In this document: positions 7,403-14,430 of the stretch, piece by piece
How the letters are laid out: every line of letters begins with the position of its first letter
Numbering within the stretch: the first letter of the stretch is position 1
From: Ktedonobacter racemifer DSM 44963
GTDB taxonomy: Bacteria > Chloroflexota > Ktedonobacteria > Ktedonobacterales > Ktedonobacteraceae
DNA length: 64,000 nucleotides
Direction: 5' to 3'
Assembly: GCF_000178855.1 (NCBI RefSeq)
Contig: NZ_ADVG01000002.1
Coordinates: 1,550,001-1,614,000, forward strand
Notes under the pieces: generated by a model
Database searches by the model: none
Seen by the model: only the letters and a program-made list of their open reading frames with translations
Told to the model about the DNA's origin: nothing
Position numbers and translations under genes: made by a program

Positions 7403-8854
7403 TCAATGCGACTTCACATCACTGTGAGCCTTGACGCGGCGCTGTCGCCAGGCAAAGCTGGTTGCACAGGCCAGGAGGAGCAGGGGTAGCAAGTAGGCAA
7501 GGAGGTAGTAGAGGTTCCAGTCGGGTGTGGTGTGCGTGAAGTAGCCGCCTAGTGTGGCACAGGTAAAGTAGCAAGTGGCCAGCGCTGCCAGTCCGATGCT
7601 AAGGGGCCGCCGCTCAGGGCGCCACGCTATAGGAAAGAGCAGGGTGATCCAGGGCAGGAGCGTCGGCACATACCAGGGAAAGATATGCGAGGAGACCGCG
7701 AAGACCGCGCCATAGAGCACAAGTACGCTTGCTTCAACGCTGATGCGTTTACGCCAGCGCATCCATAGGACACCTAGCGCCACTCCTCCCATGACTACAA
7801 GTTCACCGGCGTAGAAGAGCAATTTAGCCGCGAGGGGATTGGGAATGAAGGCCTGCAACTTCGCCAGGATGAGGTAGACCGGGCCAGCGTTTGGCTGCTG
7901 TTCGCTCGCGTAGGTGGAGAAGAAGCCCAGCACCTGGCCATGCCCCAGGATAAGATATGGCACATATGCCAGAAAGATCGTTAACACGCAGGTCAGGAGC
8001 ATAGCCCAATCACGACGCCGCATTAACACCAGCAGCAGAAGAATGGGATAGATCTTGGTGAGCGTGGCCAGCGCAATTAAGAAGCCAGTCGCCACACGAC
8101 TCCCACGCCAGTTTCCCTGGGCACAGATCACCGCCAGGACGCAGAACATGACGGTACTGGCATCAACATGACCCTGGAGCGCAAACTCGATGATCGGCAA
8201 CGGGCACCAGGCATACAGGATGCAGCGGCTCCAATCGCCACCGCGTCGCGCAAGCAAGTAGGCGATTCCACCACAGCTTACCAGGTCCATGAGCACAAAG
8301 ATGCCTTTGAGGAAAGGCAGATTGCTCGGTGCCAGGAGATAGCTGAGGAGGTAGATACCCTGCGCCATGGGAGGGTAGAGAGAGGGGGCCGTACGAAAGC
8401 GGCTGTTCGCAAGGATAAAGTCGCGTATGTGCGCAAAGTGAGGATCAAAAGGGGCATAGACGTAGGGACTATAGCCCAGTAATGTGACCCTGGCATCCCA
8501 GAGGTAACGCCAGGAATCGCGCGAAAGGTTGGGGTCCAGCGGCAGAAAGAGCGCACGCATCAGCAGTCCACTCAGCAGGATGACACCCAACTCCAGCCAA
8601 CGCTGGCGACCTCGCGGCGCTGGCGTGCAGAAGATCAGCACACAGGACAGGCCATAAGGCAGGAAGCTCCCCACATACAGGATCAGAAAGAGACCAAGCG
8701 GAGTATCGGCCGCGGGCGTGTTTACACGCATCACCACCTGCCAGGTCAGGGCCACAAGCAAGCATACAAGCAATAAAGGGAAGCGCCAGCGGAAACGTCG
8801 GATCTCCTCACTCGCCTGCACTCGTGGGGATTCTGTTATCTGCACTAAGGACAT
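7403..8854 (-). CDS. GT-C type membrane glycosyltransferase (GT87/DUF2029-like)
   Basis: The 483-aa protein has about ten to twelve hydrophobic helices. After the first helices comes an extracytoplasmic loop with an acidic motif ('FLPLDPNLSRDSWRYLWDARVTLLGYSPY'-like; key residues Asp-Pro-Asn, Arg-Asp, Trp-Asp). This is the usual position of the catalytic acid in polyprenyl-phosphate-sugar-dependent GT-C enzymes. 'ATLTKIYPILLL' and 'ALQGHVDAS' are further family-like stretches of DUF2029 mannosyltransferases. It likely adds a sugar from a lipid carrier to a glycan, glycolipid or protein outside the membrane. It lies upstream of the molybdoenzyme gene on the same strand with a 134-base gap, so co-transcription is possible but not required. 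Specificity is unknown. Confidence 0.75.
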   Translation of the reverse strand: MSLVQITESPRVQASEEIRRFRWRFPLLLVCLLVALTWQVVMRVNTPAADTPLGLFLILYVGSFLPYGLSCVLIFCTPAPRGRQRWLELGVILLSGLLMRALFLPLDPNLSRDSWRYLWDARVTLLGYSPYVYAPFDPHFAHIRDFILANSRFRTAPSLYPPMAQGIYLLSYLLAPSNLPFLKGIFVLMDLVSCGGIAYLLARRGGDWSRCILYAWCPLPIIEFALQGHVDASTVMFCVLAVICAQGNWRGSRVATGFLIALATLTKIYPILLLLVLMRRRDWAMLLTCVLTIFLAYVPYLILGHGQVLGFFSTYASEQQPNAGPVYLILAKLQAFIPNPLAAKLLFYAGELVVMGGVALGVLWMRWRKRISVEASVLVLYGAVFAVSSHIFPWYVPTLLPWITLLFPIAWRPERRPLSIGLAALATCYFTCATLGGYFTHTTPDWNLYYLLAYLLPLLLLACATSFAWRQRRVKAHSDVKSH

Positions 8855-8955
8855 ATCTACAAAAGCCTTTCTACCAGAAACAAACTCAACGTCTACCCAT
8901 GCAGCACTTTTCCATTCTTCGCTGGTCTACGCCTCGGCTCGCTACGCGAGCCTTC

Positions 8956-9039
8956 GGGTAAGGGGATGTGGGTGGGAAACGCGGCTGAGCCGCGTTTCCC
9001 ACCCACATCCCCTTACCCTTGAGCGCCGCAGGCGCGAAA
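8956..9039. repeat. 30-bp-arm palindrome with REP-like tail
   Basis: Arms 8956-8985 and 8989-9018 are perfect 30-nt complements around TGA. The tail GAGCGCCGCAGGCGCGAAA (9021-9039), itself a GCGCC-GCA-GGCGC mini-hairpin, follows at once. On the left flank is another small hairpin (GGCTCGCTACGCGAGCC). The element lies between divergent genes, so it is not an obvious terminator. Confidence 0.75.
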
Positions 9040-9170
9040 GGTCATGCAAACCAGTAAGTAATTTTCTTTTCCCCTTGCCACCCGGGTAGGCTCTGAAACT
9101 ATAATATCTATGAGTGCCTAGAGTGTCTAGAACACACACTAAAATTCCTTACAAACAAAGTATAAGAAAC

Positions 9171-9632
9171 ATGCATCATCAAGCACCACTCACTGAAACA
9201 GAGATGACGTTTGTCCGTCACCAGCGTGTCGCTCGTCTGGCCACCTCAGATGCCCAGGGGACGCCACACGCTATACCCGTCTGCTATGCCTTTGATGGAC
9301 AACGCTTCTACACACCGCTCGACGAAAAGCCGAAGAGCGTCTCGCCAACACGGCTCCAGCGCGTGCGCAATATTCAAGCACGCCCTGAGGTAGCCTTGCT
9401 TATTGACCAGTACGAAGATGATTGGAGCCACCTGGGCTATGTACAGGTTCACTGTCACGCCGAATTGATTGATCCAGGGCACGAAGCGCACGCGCACGCG
9501 CTTAAGCTCCTGCGCGTGCGCTATGTCCAGTACCGCGCGATGCTCCTGGAGCAGCAACCCGTGATCATGCTCACGCCCACGCGTATTTCGGCCTGGGGAC
9601 CTGCACTCAACAACCAGAGCAAGGGCGAGTGA
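9171..9632 (+). CDS. PPOX-class flavin/F420-dependent oxidoreductase (TIGR03668-like)
   Basis: The start is taken at the ATG at 9171 (MHHQAPL); upstream in-frame codons from 9114 lie in promoter-like DNA with a TATAAT at about 9103. The 153-aa protein has the split-barrel features of the pyridoxamine-phosphate-oxidase superfamily: 'QRVARLATSDAQGTPHAIPVCYAFDG' (first strands, flavin-phosphate region), 'ARPEVALLIDQYEDDWSHLGYVQVHCHAEL' and a terminal 'TRISAWGPA'. The 'LDEKPKSVSPTRLQRVRNI' segment matches F420-dependent Rv-type PPOX proteins. It probably reduces small substrates with F420H2 or FMN; substrate unknown. It is monocistronic. Confidence 0.85.
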   Translation: MHHQAPLTETEMTFVRHQRVARLATSDAQGTPHAIPVCYAFDGQRFYTPLDEKPKSVSPTRLQRVRNIQARPEVALLIDQYEDDWSHLGYVQVHCHAELIDPGHEAHAHALKLLRVRYVQYRAMLLEQQPVIMLTPTRISAWGPALNNQSKGE

Positions 9633-9682
9633 TCTCCATATCATTCACCATTTCATAACACGCTCTAGACTACCTTTTTTTT

Positions 9683-9725
9683 CGCCTCAGCCGAGAGGCA
9701 CAACCCGTCCCTCTCGGCTGAGGCG
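9683..9725. repeat. 16-bp-arm inverted repeat
   Basis: CGCCTCAGCCGAGAGG (9683-9698) is the exact complement of 9710-9725 around an 11-nt loop. On the + strand the preceding run is CTTTTTTTTT, so it best serves as a terminator read on the minus strand. It overlaps the 3' end of the exonuclease remnant. Confidence 0.7.
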
Positions 9726-9836
9726 GAGCAACTCCGCCAGAATAGCGGCACTATTCCAGGCATCATCATTGCCCCGGTGATGCGTCCCCTCTAGTGGCAG
9801 GCGCATGTTATGCAAGATGCAATCCTTTCTTCTCAT
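9687..9836 (-). pseudogene. Remnant of a DEDDh 3'-5' exonuclease (C-terminal end only)
   Basis: The minus strand between 9836 and 9687 encodes about 49 residues, ending in an excellent ExoIII motif: 'LPLEGTHHRGNDDAWNSAAILAELL'-like, with the catalytic His-Arg-Gly-x-Asp-Asp-Ala-x-Asn pattern of Eri1/KapD/DnaQ-type exonucleases. A complete enzyme needs ExoI and ExoII motifs about 100-150 residues upstream. Here the frame is closed by an in-frame stop four codons before the ATG at 9834-9836, and the DNA upstream is the promoter region of the next gene. This is therefore a decayed or truncated gene. The fragment was recognised from the motif only. Confidence 0.6.
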
Positions 9837-9900
9837 TGTTAGCTATCAGACCTCCCACACATAGGAAACAGGTACCAGAATGGGCCAGACAGAAAGATAA

Positions 9901-9909
9901 TGCTATAAT
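9901..9909 (+). promoter_or_regulatory. Extended -10 promoter (TGCTATAAT)
   Basis: A TGn-TATAAT extended -10 element lies 38 bases before the DUF929 gene; no convincing -35 is seen. Confidence 0.45.
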
Positions 9910-9947
9910 CATCCTGACACACTCACACTCATTGAAAGGCATGCACT

Positions 9948-10970
9948 ATGGCAAAAACCCGGAAGAAAAATGCACAGCCGCTCACCTCTGGTCCTGTACG
10001 AAGCGAGACGCAGGCACGCCCTCGTCCCGGCTCCAATCGCGGCAGAAATAGAAATGTTCGGCGTCGCGCAACCCGCCAGCGCAGGTCGCTCTGGTTTCTG
10101 ATCGGTGGCATTCTTCTCGCGATTCTCGCCGTTATTGGCATCTTTATTTACGTGGGCCAGCAGAATCAAGCCCCGGGTGCCTCTGGCCCGACCGATCCCG
10201 AGGTTCTCAAAGCGGTGACCAGTATCGATCCTGCGACGCTGAACACGGTGGGAGATGGCGGAGTGCAGTCCTTCCTCAAGGCCACACAGAATAAGCCACC
10301 CATTCTGACAGGCGCCAATGGCAAGCCCAAGATCTTCTACTCTGGCGCCGAGTTCTGCCCCTACTGCGCAGGGGAGCGCTGGGCGCTGGTCGTGGCCCTG
10401 AGCCGCTTTGGAACCTTTAGCGCTCTGCCACAAACCACCTCGGCCGCTGAGGATAGCCCACCCAGTCTCTCAACTATCAGCTTCTATGGCAGCAAATATC
10501 AAAGCAACTATATCAACCTGGACACAGTCGAGCAGTTTACCAACAAGCGCTCCGGCAACTTTTATGAGCCACTCCAGACGCCCACCGACGAGCAGCAGCA
10601 ATTGATTAAAACCTATAACGCTCCACCTTACACCGACCAGCAAAGCGCGGGCGGCTTCCCTTTTGTGGATATCGCGAACCAGTACCTCTCGACTGGCCCA
10701 AGCTTTAATGTCGAGGTCATCTCCAATCTTTCGCAGAAAGAGATCGCGAATAAGCTTTCAGACTCAAGCTCTGATGTCTCCAAGAGCATTTTGGGTTCCG
10801 CCAATATCTTTACTGCGGCCATCTGCAAGGTCACCAATAACCAGCCCGCCTCAGTCTGTAAGGCCGATCCCATTCCCGCGCTCCAACAGGCTCTGCCCAA
10901 GGCCCAGGGCAGTGACCAACTGGCAGTCGCTCAGACCCCCGAAGCCATCCTCCCCCGCCGCGAAGATTAA
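9948..10970 (+). CDS. DUF929 membrane-anchored thioredoxin-like protein
   Basis: The 340-aa protein has a highly basic, Arg-rich N-terminus (residues 1-48), one transmembrane helix (about 50-70, 'LIGGILLAILAVIGIFIYV') and an extracellular domain. That domain includes 'YSGAEFCPYCAGERWALVVALSRFG', the CxxC signature of DUF929, a family in the thioredoxin superfamily found in archaea and Chloroflexi. Two further Cys lie near the C-terminus (AAICKV, SVCKAD) and could form a disulfide. A redox role outside the membrane is likely; a vitamin-K-epoxide-reductase partner sometimes seen with such proteins is not present here. It is monocistronic and ends at a perfect palindrome. Confidence 0.85.
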   Translation: MAKTRKKNAQPLTSGPVRSETQARPRPGSNRGRNRNVRRRATRQRRSLWFLIGGILLAILAVIGIFIYVGQQNQAPGASGPTDPEVLKAVTSIDPATLNTVGDGGVQSFLKATQNKPPILTGANGKPKIFYSGAEFCPYCAGERWALVVALSRFGTFSALPQTTSAAEDSPPSLSTISFYGSKYQSNYINLDTVEQFTNKRSGNFYEPLQTPTDEQQQLIKTYNAPPYTDQQSAGGFPFVDIANQYLSTGPSFNVEVISNLSQKEIANKLSDSSSDVSKSILGSANIFTAAICKVTNNQPASVCKADPIPALQQALPKAQGSDQLAVAQTPEAILPRRED

Positions 10971-10972
10971 GA

Positions 10973-11032
10973 GTAGTTGAAGTTGTGATGGTTGCCGGGC
11001 CATGGCCCGGCAACCATCACAACTTCAACTAC
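10973..11032 (+). terminator. 60-bp perfect palindrome after the DUF929 gene
   Basis: A perfect even palindrome with 30-nt arms is centred on CCATGG at 11000-11005. It starts three bases after the stop codon. No long T-run follows, so it may act as a transcript end stabiliser as well as a terminator. Confidence 0.7.
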
Positions 11033-11369
11033 TTCTACCCCACTTCCATAAGGCTCATGAATATGGTACTATTCTTTATTAGCAGAGATATAATTTTTAG
11101 TGCCGGGAAGAGAGAAATGCATCAGATACATCAAACAGCCAGGGGAGATCTGCCTCAGCGCGCCCTCACACACACCCACCTGGTTCTCGCCCGGCAGCAG
11201 ACGACTCCGGCTCCGGCTCCATAATCCCTTTGCCCTTTGCCCTGACCAGCCTCAACCCTTCTGCCTGAGCAATTAAGCAGGCAGTGCTACTAGCAGAGCG
11301 CCTGGCGCGTCTCTGCCGGCTTTCTATGCTATTCCCTCCAGGGTTTTCAGACAAGGATGCTATGCCGTC
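11033..11369 (+). promoter_or_regulatory. Leader region of the RNA-repair pair with two hairpins
   Basis: A TATAAT lies near 11087 without a clear -35. Two hairpins sit shortly before the RNA-ligase gene: CTGCCTG/CAGGCAG at about 11259-11283 and GCAGAG...CTCTGC at about 11296-11320. No tRNA-like or Y-RNA-like fold was recognised. Otherwise nothing is seen in this stretch. Confidence 0.3.
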
Positions 11370-12164
11370 ATGAGTACCAATATCCACATCTACAAATATC
11401 CACGCACACAGCATATCGAGGGTTCAGGTATACAACGCGGAGATGAGGATCTCGCGCTTGTCCTCCTCCAGGAGTTCGCCGGTCGCTATCTCGTCGTTGA
11501 AGAGAAGATGGATGGGGCCAATACCGCGATTAGCTTTGATAGCCAGGGGCAGCTTCTCCTCCAGAGCCGGGGACACTTCCTGAATGGGGGTCCGCGCGAG
11601 AAGCAGTTCCACCTCTTCAAGACCTGGGCCAATCGCTATACCTTTGAGCTGTGGGATGTCCTGGGCGAGCGCTATGTGCTCTATGGCGAGTGGCTCTATG
11701 CCAAGCACACCGTCTTCTATACCGATTTGCCCCACTACTTTATGGAGTTCGATATCCTCGACAAGCATACTGGGCAGTTTCTGAGCACACAACGCAGGCA
11801 GGAACTGCTGCGCCCGCTCCCGTTCGTCGTATCGGTGAAGGTTCTCTACACTGGAGCCATTCAGACGCTCCAGGAATTAACGGCACTGATTGGGCACTCT
11901 CACTTTATCAACGAGGAGCACCTGGATATCTTGCAGGCAAACTGCCGTAGTCGGGGACTGGACGTTCAACGCGTTCTGAAGGAGACGGATACCTCGCCCC
12001 TGATGGAGGGGCTGTATATCAAAGTGGAGGAGCAAGGCGAGGTCAAAGAGCGCTACAAATATGTGCGCTCCAGCTTTCTCCAGACCATCTCTGACTCGGA
12101 GAGCCACTGGCTGGATCGCCCCATCGTTCCCAATCGCCTCCGCCCGGGCGTCGAGCTTTTCTAG
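11370..12164 (+). CDS. ATP-dependent RNA ligase (T4 Rnl2-like nucleotidyltransferase)
   Basis: The 264-aa protein has the motifs of covalent nucleotidyltransferases of the RNA-ligase family. Motif I is 'EEKMDGAN', with Lys46 as the adenylation site; 'SRGHFL' follows as the usual motif Ia region. 'YGEWLYAKH' and 'YFMEFDILD' correspond to motifs III/IIIa, 'LMEGLYIKVE' to motif IV and 'ERYKYVR' to motif V. Length and motif spacing fit a single-domain RNA ligase rather than a DNA ligase; no OB-fold or BRCT follows. It should seal 3'-OH/5'-phosphate ends in RNA, or nicked duplex RNA. The adjacent gene, starting 47 bases downstream, encodes an end-healing enzyme, so the two likely act in sequence on broken RNA. 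The natural substrate is unknown. Confidence 0.85.
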   Translation: MSTNIHIYKYPRTQHIEGSGIQRGDEDLALVLLQEFAGRYLVVEEKMDGANTAISFDSQGQLLLQSRGHFLNGGPREKQFHLFKTWANRYTFELWDVLGERYVLYGEWLYAKHTVFYTDLPHYFMEFDILDKHTGQFLSTQRRQELLRPLPFVVSVKVLYTGAIQTLQELTALIGHSHFINEEHLDILQANCRSRGLDVQRVLKETDTSPLMEGLYIKVEEQGEVKERYKYVRSSFLQTISDSESHWLDRPIVPNRLRPGVELF

Positions 12165-12211
12165 CTTTTATAATTTTGACCGTCAGCAAGAGTCAACACG
12201 AGGATCATAGT

Positions 12212-13372
12212 ATGTTAGCAAACACCCAACCAGCAGATGCCTGGACCTTTCCCTTCACACCTCCGCCACCAGACTGGAAGCTAGACTGGGATAGCCTGGC
12301 AGAGAGCTTCTCCTGGCTTCGCGCGCTTGCGGGTACGCCCCAGGAACCTGAATATCACGGCGAAGGCGATGTCTTTATCCATACGCGCATGGTCGCGGAA
12401 GCTATGATCGCGCTCCCATCCTGGCACAACCTTCCCGCCTCTGAGCGCTCGCTACTCTTTGCCTCGGCTCTACTCCACGATGTGGGAAAGCCCGCGATGA
12501 CACACCTGGCAGCTGATGGGCGCATCTCATCGCGTGGGCACGCCCGGAAGGGCGAGCTGCTTACGCGTCGGATACTCTGCGATGGGCAGGAACTCCCGCC
12601 CGTCGCGCTTCAGGCGAGGGAATATATCGCACGCCTCGTGCGCTTCCATGGACTTCCCTTGCGCTTTCTGGATAGCCCCAACCCCCAGCGGAGCGTGATT
12701 GAGGCCAGCCAGAGCGTGCGACTCTCTCATCTCACCCTGCTGGCTGAGGCGGATGTGTGTGGTCGCATCTGTGCCGATCAAGACGAGCTACTCACGCGCA
12801 TTGAGCTCTTCAATGCCTTCTGCCAGGAGCAGGAGTGCTATGACGCGCCGCGCCAGTTCGCGACCTCGCATAGCCGCTTCACCTACTTTCAAAAGGAGCA
12901 GAGTGATCCAGCCTATGTCGCCTATGACGAGACGCAATTTGAGGTGGTGCTGATGTCGGGCCTACCTGGCAGCGGAAAGGATACCTGGCTCAAAACCAAT
13001 GTGCCGGAGCTGCCAGTCGTCTCGCTTGATGAGCTACGCAGGGAGCTACGTATCGCCCCAACCGATGATCAGGGTCGCGTTATCCAGGCTGCGCGTGAGC
13101 GTGCCCGGGTCATGCTTCGTCAAAAAATGGCCTTCGCCTGGAACGCGACCAATATCACACGCCAGTTGCGGCAGCAACTTATTGATCTCTTCGTCTCCTA
13201 TGGTGCGCGCGTGCGGCTCGTCTACCTTGATGCATCCCTCCCACAACTCCTGGAACGCAATCGCGCGCGCCGCGCCTATGTGCCAGAGGCCGTCTTGCAG
13301 CGTCTGCTGAACAAGCTAGAGGTCCCCGACCTGACCGAAGCCCAGCAGGTCGAATGGATCGAAAACATGTAA
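12212..13372 (+). CDS. HD-Pnk: HD phosphoesterase fused to 5'-OH polynucleotide kinase
   Basis: The start is placed at the ATG at 12212 (GAGGA 8 bases upstream); an upstream TTG at 12176 is less likely. Residues about 45-220 form an HD phosphohydrolase domain: His57, His89-Asp90 ('LLHDVGKPA'), His110 and Asp181 can coordinate metals. Residues about 243-386 form a P-loop kinase: 'GLPGSGKDTW' (250-259), 'SLDELRR' with Asp273 and Arg276 in the place of the T4 Pnk catalytic Asp and substrate-binding Arg, 'WNATN' (310-314) and an Arg-rich lid 'RNRARR'. The same architecture is known from Runella HD-Pnk, which removes 2',3' phosphates and phosphorylates 5'-OH ends. Those are the ends made by ribotoxins and metal-independent RNases. 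It forms a pair with the RNA ligase. Confidence 0.85.
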   Translation: MLANTQPADAWTFPFTPPPPDWKLDWDSLAESFSWLRALAGTPQEPEYHGEGDVFIHTRMVAEAMIALPSWHNLPASERSLLFASALLHDVGKPAMTHLAADGRISSRGHARKGELLTRRILCDGQELPPVALQAREYIARLVRFHGLPLRFLDSPNPQRSVIEASQSVRLSHLTLLAEADVCGRICADQDELLTRIELFNAFCQEQECYDAPRQFATSHSRFTYFQKEQSDPAYVAYDETQFEVVLMSGLPGSGKDTWLKTNVPELPVVSLDELRRELRIAPTDDQGRVIQAARERARVMLRQKMAFAWNATNITRQLRQQLIDLFVSYGARVRLVYLDASLPQLLERNRARRAYVPEAVLQRLLNKLEVPDLTEAQQVEWIENM

Positions 13373-13373
13373 G

Positions 13374-13437
13374 TATAGTATACAGAAGGCGCCCTATGTG
13401 TGTCATGACACACATAGGGCGCCTTCTGTACACTATA
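13374..13437. terminator. Bidirectional palindromic terminator
   Basis: Arms of about 31 nt with a single mismatch are centred on CATG. It lies exactly between the convergent HD-Pnk and LIM-peptidase genes, whose stops flank it by 1-3 bases. Confidence 0.75.
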
Positions 13438-13439
13438 TA

Positions 13440-14345
13440 TTATTGCCAGCGTTTGCTGTGCTCCAGTTCTTCGATGAAGCGCGCAAAGCCTTTGCGCTCA
13501 ATCAGGGACTGCATACGGCGGAAGCCCTCGCCGTAGATAGGATCGGGGTTGCGCTCCATATTCTCGGCGCGGAAACGGCTCTCCGCCGTATCCCGGGAGC
13601 GTAAATAGCGGTAGGAGAGTACTTCGCAAAAGCCCTCTTCGCGCCACGCTTCTGCCCGAGGGACGCCCTGGACCACTAGCCAGACATGGCCCAGTTCATG
13701 CACGACCACACTCTCAAAGACAAGCGCGGGCAGACCCTGCAAGACCGCGACCCCGCTCACCTCAGAGCGCAGGGCCTGCCCCTCCTGGGCGTAGGAGACA
13801 CTCATGGTCGCGCCCAGCGAGTGCGTCGGCCCATTCTCGTGCAAATAGTGGCGCAGCTTCGCTTTCGTACAGAGTTCTAGACTGAGCGGGAGCTGATGGT
13901 AGCGCAGCCCTTGTGCGCCCACCCATTGAATGAGTTGTTTAAAGAGCGGACGGGCCTCTTCGACCGTTTCGATGGCGCTGGCCCGGCAGACGCGACAGCG
14001 CACCACCTCGGCACCGCGCTCCTGGTCCTGGGGTGGAATGAGGCGGCCACAAAAGTCACACGCAGGGTATGCTTTCTCATGTTCCTGGCAAAACGCATTG
14101 CCCCAGTAATCCACCCGGTACATGCCCAGGAGGGGCTTTCCGCAGTAGACGCAATGCTGCGCGATCTCGCGTGCATAGCAATCCTGGTGATATGGCCGCC
14201 CCTGGTGCGGCGTAAAGCGTGCATCCGTAATAGGGCGCTTACAGGCGGCACAGAGGAAGTGTTCAGGATGCCAGGTCGCATCCAGGGCGGTCAGAAAGCG
14301 ACCTGCAATAGGCTGCCCACAGGCCTTACAAATTGGCTGCCCCAT
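13440..14345 (-). CDS. LIM-domain protein with DA1-like HExxH metallopeptidase domain
   Basis: The 301-aa protein begins with a LIM-type double zinc finger: Cys6, Cys9, His26 and Cys32, then Cys35, with a closing Cys56 and His53. A second treble-clef/zinc-ribbon region follows (Cys65/Cys68, Cys86/His89, Cys96/Cys99, Cys117/Cys120). Residues about 130-300 form a peptidase domain with the zincin motif 'VVHELGHVW' (His216, Glu217, His220) and 'EEGFCEVLSY', whose Glu can be the third ligand. This order, LIM followed by an HExxH domain with a downstream E-G-x-C-x-V-x-x-Y, is that of plant DA1 ubiquitin-dependent peptidases (DUF3633). Bacterial LIM proteins are rare. There is no signal peptide, so it is cytoplasmic; targets are unknown. 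It is a single gene, convergent with the RNA-repair pair. Confidence 0.8.
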   Translation of the reverse strand: MGQPICKACGQPIAGRFLTALDATWHPEHFLCAACKRPITDARFTPHQGRPYHQDCYAREIAQHCVYCGKPLLGMYRVDYWGNAFCQEHEKAYPACDFCGRLIPPQDQERGAEVVRCRVCRASAIETVEEARPLFKQLIQWVGAQGLRYHQLPLSLELCTKAKLRHYLHENGPTHSLGATMSVSYAQEGQALRSEVSGVAVLQGLPALVFESVVVHELGHVWLVVQGVPRAEAWREEGFCEVLSYRYLRSRDTAESRFRAENMERNPDPIYGEGFRRMQSLIERKGFARFIEELEHSKRWQ

Positions 14346-14389
14346 GTTTATCTCACTTCTTTAGCAACTGGCATCGTGTTCATCACATT

Positions 14390-14428
14390 GTCGCTTCGCT
14401 CGGAGTCCATGCCAGCATGGACCCTACA
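14390..14428. repeat. Half copy of the GTAGGGTCC element
   Basis: The sequence TCGCTTCGCTCGGAGTCCAT...GGACCCTACA matches the right end of the 1120-1220 element over about 38 bases with a few changes. It lies just before the end of the GNAT gene. A weaker trace (TTTGGACCCTACCCC) is at 15424-15438. Confidence 0.55.
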
Positions 14429-14430
14429 AT

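Noticed and set aside
9683..9725. Phage or integron attachment site (attC-like) at the inverted repeat
   Set aside because: No integrase gene, no core-site pair and no cassette structure; the repeat fits a terminator.
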